Origin: Alphaproteobacteria bacterium
GTDB taxonomy: Bacteria; Pseudomonadota; Alphaproteobacteria; Micropepsales; Micropepsaceae
Direction of reading: 5' to 3'
Assembly (NCBI GenBank): GCA_028869355.1
Contig: JAGWSK010000201.1
Coordinates: forward strand, 1 to 7,710
DNA length: 7,710 nucleotides
Below the pieces are notes generated by a model. That model saw nothing but the letters and a program-made list of their open reading frames with translations. It searched no databases and was not told the DNA's origin. Position 1 is the first letter of the stretch; the number at the start of each line of letters is the position of its first letter. Both the position numbers and the translations under genes were made by a program. Of this stretch, positions 5,068-7,710 are shown piece by piece.

Positions 5068-6978
5068 TTACGCGCCGCCCGTGGGATTCATCCGCGCTGC
5101 AATATCGCTGTTCGCCTTCATGCGGTCGGTCTCGGCGCGATACATCTCAACCTGAAGCTTTTGCGCATCGATCTGCCGGTCGGCCTGCAGGGCCTGCAAT
5201 TGCAGCGTCAGTTTCTGCACCTGCTGCTGCGGATCGTTGCCTCCCGCGATGCCGGGTGAGCCCGCATTGGCGGCAGCAGGGGCCGGCAACAAAGCCGCCA
5301 GCCTTTGCGCGATGACATCCGCACCCGGCCAATCCAGATTCTTCGCGAGCTGATCGCCCAGCACCGGCGCCGCCTGCGGGAAGGCGCGGATCAATTCGAT
5401 CATCTGGTTCGCCGCTTCCTCGCGCCGAGTCGTGAACGACGGCCCCGCCTCCACCGTCAGATCATATTTGCCGCGCGACAGGTCATAGACATGCGACAGC
5501 ACTTCGCCATTCGGCCCTTGACCCTGAGCGACCGGCGTGTTCAGCGGCACATTCTGCGCCAGTCCTTCCGGTCCCAGCACGCGCACGATGCGGCTCCCCG
5601 TGTAAACCAGCGGGATCAGGTCGATCAGGATGCGTCCGCAATGCTCGATCGCTCTGCTCAGATTGTCGATGAAGTGGAAGGTCGAAACATCGCCTTCACG
5701 CTGGCGCGCGATGATCGCCCGTGCCGAAATCTCATTCCCCTGGTCGCCGAGGCTGGCATTGTACAGCCCGATGATCGCCTTCATGTCGTTGGAGGCGTTC
5801 ATTGCCTCCTGCAAAGCGCCGGCCGGAACGCCGGCAAATGGCTGCCGCTGCGGCGGCCCAACCCCGCCCGGATCGTCATATTCGATGAAGGCATGGTTCT
5901 CGACATTGGCGGTCGCCCATTTCGCCGCATCGGTGGTGAACTGACCGCGGCGCCCGATCCATGGCGCTTTCGGCGCCAGCGCCACCAGTTCGGTGGATGC
6001 CGTGCGCCAATAATTGAACATGCGCTGTGCGTCTTTGGCCGGGCGCACCAGCCCGCGGAAATGCCGCCGGCCTTCGACATTCACCTCAACGCCATAGACC
6101 GGCACGATGGGAATGAACCGTCCGGCCCATTGGTTGGTTTCGAGCACTTCCGCGCCGGTCATGATCCGCTGCGTCACGCGATAACCTTCCGCGTCGCGTT
6201 CGGCGACCACGCCAATGCCGGCCGCATCATATGTGTCCTTATTGGCGAGATAGACGTCTTCCGCGACCACCGTTTGGTCCGACAGCAAGAGAATGGTTTT
6301 GACTTGCGGCTCGCGGGTGAAATATTCCGCGACCATGATCCGGTCGTCGTCGCGCCAGGGGTCTTCGAGCTGCGAATAGCCCTGCGCATCCCAATCGACT
6401 TCTTCGGCGTTCTTGTAGCGGGCGCGGAACTGGTCCTTCTCGATCAGTTCGGTGACGAAGCAGCTGTTCCAGTCGGATGAATCGGATTCGGTGGAATAAG
6501 GATCGGCATAGACCGAAAACGGATTGATGATGCGCCTGACCTTCAGATCGAGATCAAAGCTGTCGTCATGGGCATATTCGGTGTTGATGCGGAAATAGCC
6601 GAAACCCATGGTGACGGCGAAGTCCAGCGCGGTGTCATAGGCGACATCGGCCCGCGATGTTGTCTCGATATTGCGGATCAGCCCGTTATAAATTTCTGCG
6701 GTTTTGGGGTCGGACACGGAATCGGCGGGGTGAACCTTGATCGCCGGCTGGTTCTGGCGTGCATCGTTCACCACCTGGCGGATGAAAGGTTCGAGCAGGT
6801 TCATGGTCAGACACGGGCGGCCATTGCGCTCGCGCTCCCGGCGGACGATTTCCGGCCATTGCTCGTCGAGACGCGAGAAGCGCAGATCGTCCAGCGCTTC
6901 GCGCCGGGTCAGCGCTTCGCGCTCGGAGGCAAGCTGAAACGCTTCCTTCGCGTCGGAAAGAATGTCTTTATCACTCAT
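5068..6978 (-). CDS. P22-like portal protein
   Basis: The 636-aa protein fits the P22 gp1-like portal family, whose dodecameric ring forms the DNA entry vertex of the head and contacts terminase. Visible hallmarks are RFSRLDEQWPEIVRRERERNGRPCLTMNLLEPFIRQVVNDARQNQPAIKVHP (34-84), YDTALDFAVTMGFGYFRINTEYAHDDSFDLDLKVRRIINPFSVYADPYSTE (114-164), an RGLVRPAKDAQRMFNYWRTASTELVALAPKAPWIG core with KDAQRMFNYWRTA, and a GLYNASLGDQGNEISARAI segment before the downstream helical region. The C-terminus (about 579-636, QQQVQKLTLQLQALQADRQIDAQKLQVEMYRAETDRMK) is a coiled coil, comparable with the P22 barrel. Start is ATG 6978, with AGGA 6 bases upstream. Its neighbours are terminase upstream, now separated by an inserted DUF559 cassette, and scaffold downstream. 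The plus-strand open frame of similar length inside it is antisense. Confidence 0.93.
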   Translation of the reverse strand: MSDKDILSDAKEAFQLASEREALTRREALDDLRFSRLDEQWPEIVRRERERNGRPCLTMNLLEPFIRQVVNDARQNQPAIKVHPADSVSDPKTAEIYNGLIRNIETTSRADVAYDTALDFAVTMGFGYFRINTEYAHDDSFDLDLKVRRIINPFSVYADPYSTESDSSDWNSCFVTELIEKDQFRARYKNAEEVDWDAQGYSQLEDPWRDDDRIMVAEYFTREPQVKTILLLSDQTVVAEDVYLANKDTYDAAGIGVVAERDAEGYRVTQRIMTGAEVLETNQWAGRFIPIVPVYGVEVNVEGRRHFRGLVRPAKDAQRMFNYWRTASTELVALAPKAPWIGRRGQFTTDAAKWATANVENHAFIEYDDPGGVGPPQRQPFAGVPAGALQEAMNASNDMKAIIGLYNASLGDQGNEISARAIIARQREGDVSTFHFIDNLSRAIEHCGRILIDLIPLVYTGSRIVRVLGPEGLAQNVPLNTPVAQGQGPNGEVLSHVYDLSRGKYDLTVEAGPSFTTRREEAANQMIELIRAFPQAAPVLGDQLAKNLDWPGADVIAQRLAALLPAPAAANAGSPGIAGGNDPQQQVQKLTLQLQALQADRQIDAQKLQVEMYRAETDRMKANSDIAARMNPTGGA

Positions 6979-6990
6979 GACTTGTCCTGA

Positions 6991-7016
6991 GGAGCGAGAA
7001 ACGAGGAGCGAGGAAC
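6991..7016 (+). repeat. Single GAGRARC heptad arm before the portal gene
   Basis: Units GGAGC, GAGAAAC, GAGGAGC, GAGGAAC, then CGCC. It starts 13 bases upstream of the portal ATG. No matching opposite arm remains between the terminase stop and this array; the DUF559 cassette occupies that space. Confidence 0.8.
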
Positions 7017-7048
7017 CGCCGTGGAACGCCTCTCACGAAAGCAGTAAC

Positions 7049-7535
7049 TTCTCCTTCCCCCCGCTGAGCGTGGGGGAAGGTGTCGGCAGTCGCGAAGCGC
7101 CGAACGGCCGACGGAAGGGGGGCCTTTGTCAGACACCCGCGCCCGCGAACTGCGCCGCAATATGACGGATGCCGAGCGCGTGCTTTGGTCAGTGCTTCGC
7201 CGCAAACAGCTTTCCGGATTCCGTTTTCGTCGCCAGGTGCAAATCGGGCCTTACATCGTCGACTTCGTTTGTCCGAAGACGCGACTGGTCATTGAGGTGG
7301 ACGGAGGACAGCACTCTCAGGAGGAGAATGCATTGCACGATTACCGCCGTACGAAATGGCTGGAAGCACATGGGTACCGCGTCTTTCGGGTCTGGAATGA
7401 CGATGTGTTTCGCGGCCCGGAAGACGTTGCCGGCGCGATTTGTCACGCGTTGACAGCTCCCCTTCCGGGCGCAACGCGCGGCGCTTTCAGCGCCGCTGCG
7501 CCCACCTTCCCCCCGCTTCGCGGAGGGAAGGAGAA
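7049..7535 (+). mobile_element. DUF559 cassette with palindromic terminal inverted repeats
   Basis: The left end 7049-7082 and right end 7503-7535 are inverted copies over 33-34 bases with only a few mismatches and one length difference. Both start TTCTCCTTCCC and end GGGGAAGGTG when read inward. Each end is also a self-complementary hairpin (CCTTCCCCCCGC/GCGTGGGGGAAGG type). Inside them come a second, non-identical stem on each side and then an inner inverted match, CGGAAGGGGGG...TGTCA (7112-7131) against its complement at 7451-7467. TAAC occurs directly outside the left end (7045-7048) and four bases beyond the right end (7540-7543), a possible 4-bp target duplication. The cassette carries one gene on the opposite strand to all its neighbours and sits neatly between terminase and portal. 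There is no recognisable transposase, so any movement would depend on the DUF559 protein or an outside enzyme. Confidence 0.65.
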
Positions 7536-7542
7536 AAAATAA
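7126..7542 (+). CDS. DUF559 family, Vsr-like PD-(D/E)XK endonuclease-type protein
   Basis: The 138-aa protein carries the DUF559 pattern: RARELRRNMTDAERVLWSVLRRKQLSGFRFRRQVQIGPYIVDFVCPKTRLVIEVDGGQH (5-63), then DYRRTKWLEAHGYRVFRVWNDDVFRGPEDVAGAI (72-105). Asp46 in IVDF, Glu57 and Asp59 in IEVDGGQH form the probable metal-binding core shared with Vsr-type nucleases. Activity is predicted from the family only. The domain ends near residue 110. Residues from about 109 to 138 (PLPGATRGAFSAAAPTFPPLRGGKEKK) are low-complexity and encoded by the right inverted repeat, and the TAA stop lies at the edge of the cassette. The likely start is TTG 7126, inside the left inner repeat and with poor Shine-Dalgarno spacing; ATG 7162 (MTDAERVLW) is an alternative but would remove conserved RARELRRN. 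There is no partner methylase or mismatch-repair gene nearby. Confidence 0.88.
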   Translation: MSDTRARELRRNMTDAERVLWSVLRRKQLSGFRFRRQVQIGPYIVDFVCPKTRLVIEVDGGQHSQEENALHDYRRTKWLEAHGYRVFRVWNDDVFRGPEDVAGAICHALTAPLPGATRGAFSAAAPTFPPLRGGKEKK

Positions 7543-7558
7543 CGCACAGACGAGCTTT

Positions 7559-7710
7559 TCACGAAGACATCCAGCCGCCCGGCTGGAACACGCGCGGTTG
7601 CGGCCGTACCTGCGGCGGCAGGATGATGTCCGGGAACAGTTCGGTCGCCGCCCAGACGAGCGCATCGACCCGGTCCGGAGACGCTCCGTCCACGGATGCT
7701 TCCGGCGTAA
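7559..7710 (-). CDS. Terminase large subunit, C-terminal end (partial)
   Basis: On the minus strand an open frame enters from the right edge and ends with TGA at 7559-7561, giving 49 residues: TPEASVDGASPDRVDALVWA, ATELFPDIILPPQVRPQPRV, FQPGGWMSS. SPDRVDALVWA-TEL is the familiar C-terminal signature of large terminase nuclease domains (the last acidic residues of the RNase H-like DNA-cleaving fold). The terminase packages and cuts phage DNA at the portal vertex. Position upstream of portal agrees with P22-like order. The rest of the gene is outside the window. The gene ends 16 bases from the convergent DUF559 stop. Confidence 0.85.
   Translation of the reverse strand, partial: TPEASVDGASPDRVDALVWAATELFPDIILPPQVRPQPRVFQPGGWMSS

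Noticed and set aside
5305..6480. Plus-strand open frame of 391 codons opposite the portal gene
   Set aside because: It is antisense to a well-supported portal gene, has no ribosome-binding site, and its composition is typical of an antisense frame.
7126..7542. DUF559 gene as part of a restriction-modification or Vsr repair system
   Set aside because: No methyltransferase or mismatch-repair gene is in the window, and the neighbours are phage structural genes.
7045..7543. TAAC as a proven target-site duplication
   Set aside because: Only four bases, offset by four A residues at one end; this can occur by chance, so it is mentioned only as a possibility.

Overview
The window is a block of a tailed-phage genome, most likely a chromosomal prophage or prophage remnant. 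All morphogenesis genes lie on the minus strand, so they are read here from high to low coordinates. The order is: terminase large subunit (C-terminal end only), P22-like portal, scaffold-like protein, P22-type major capsid, a small structural-type protein of 85 aa, a lambda-R-type GH104 muramidase, a secreted four-cysteine protein, a protein with an N-terminal RNNNPGNI motif, and the first 77 codons of another gene that leaves the window at base 1. TerL-portal-scaffold-coat is the usual order of a P22-like head module. No tail genes are visible between the capsid and the muramidase. The GC-rich composition, the hairpin-rich intergenic palindromes and the stand-alone DUF559 gene with palindromic ends suggest an alphaproteobacterial host. 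That is an inference from style, not a proven assignment.

The one plus-strand gene that looks real encodes a DUF559 (Vsr-like, PD-(D/E)XK-type) protein at 7126-7542, between terminase and portal. It is enclosed by 33-34 bp near-perfect terminal inverted repeats (7049-7082 and 7503-7535), each of which can itself fold into a hairpin. A second, inner inverted match lies at 7112-7131 and 7451-7467. The tetranucleotide TAAC occurs on both outer sides. The whole looks like a small inserted cassette. A gene-free 113-bp palindromic element with the same symmetrical four-hairpin plan lies between capsid and scaffold (3924-4036) and could be a non-autonomous relative.

The most striking non-coding feature is a family of degenerate 7-bp tandem arrays with consensus GAGRARC. 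At three gene junctions they form inverted pairs, and at two more a single arm is present. In the direction of transcription, the purine-rich arm starts at or one base after the stop codon of the upstream gene, and the pyrimidine-rich arm ends just before the ribosome-binding site of the next gene. A read-through transcript could fold each pair into a long imperfect stem between consecutive cistrons. Such arrays are unusual in phage DNA. They could mean long residence in a repeat-rich host chromosome, or a role in processing the late transcript.

Region by region: 1-231 partial unknown gene; 232-428 heptad pair enclosing a long GC hairpin; 429-875 RNNNPGNI protein; 876-1132 cluster of short-loop palindromes; 1133-1522 secreted protein; 1560-2156 GH104 muramidase; 2157-2304 gap with nothing convincing; 2305-2562 small protein; 2563-2675 heptad pair; 2676-3869 capsid; 3870-4063 single heptad arm plus four-hairpin element; 4064-4915 scaffold; 4916-5067 largest heptad pair; 5068-6978 portal; 6979-7048 single heptad arm; 7049-7539 DUF559 cassette; 7559-7710 end of terminase.
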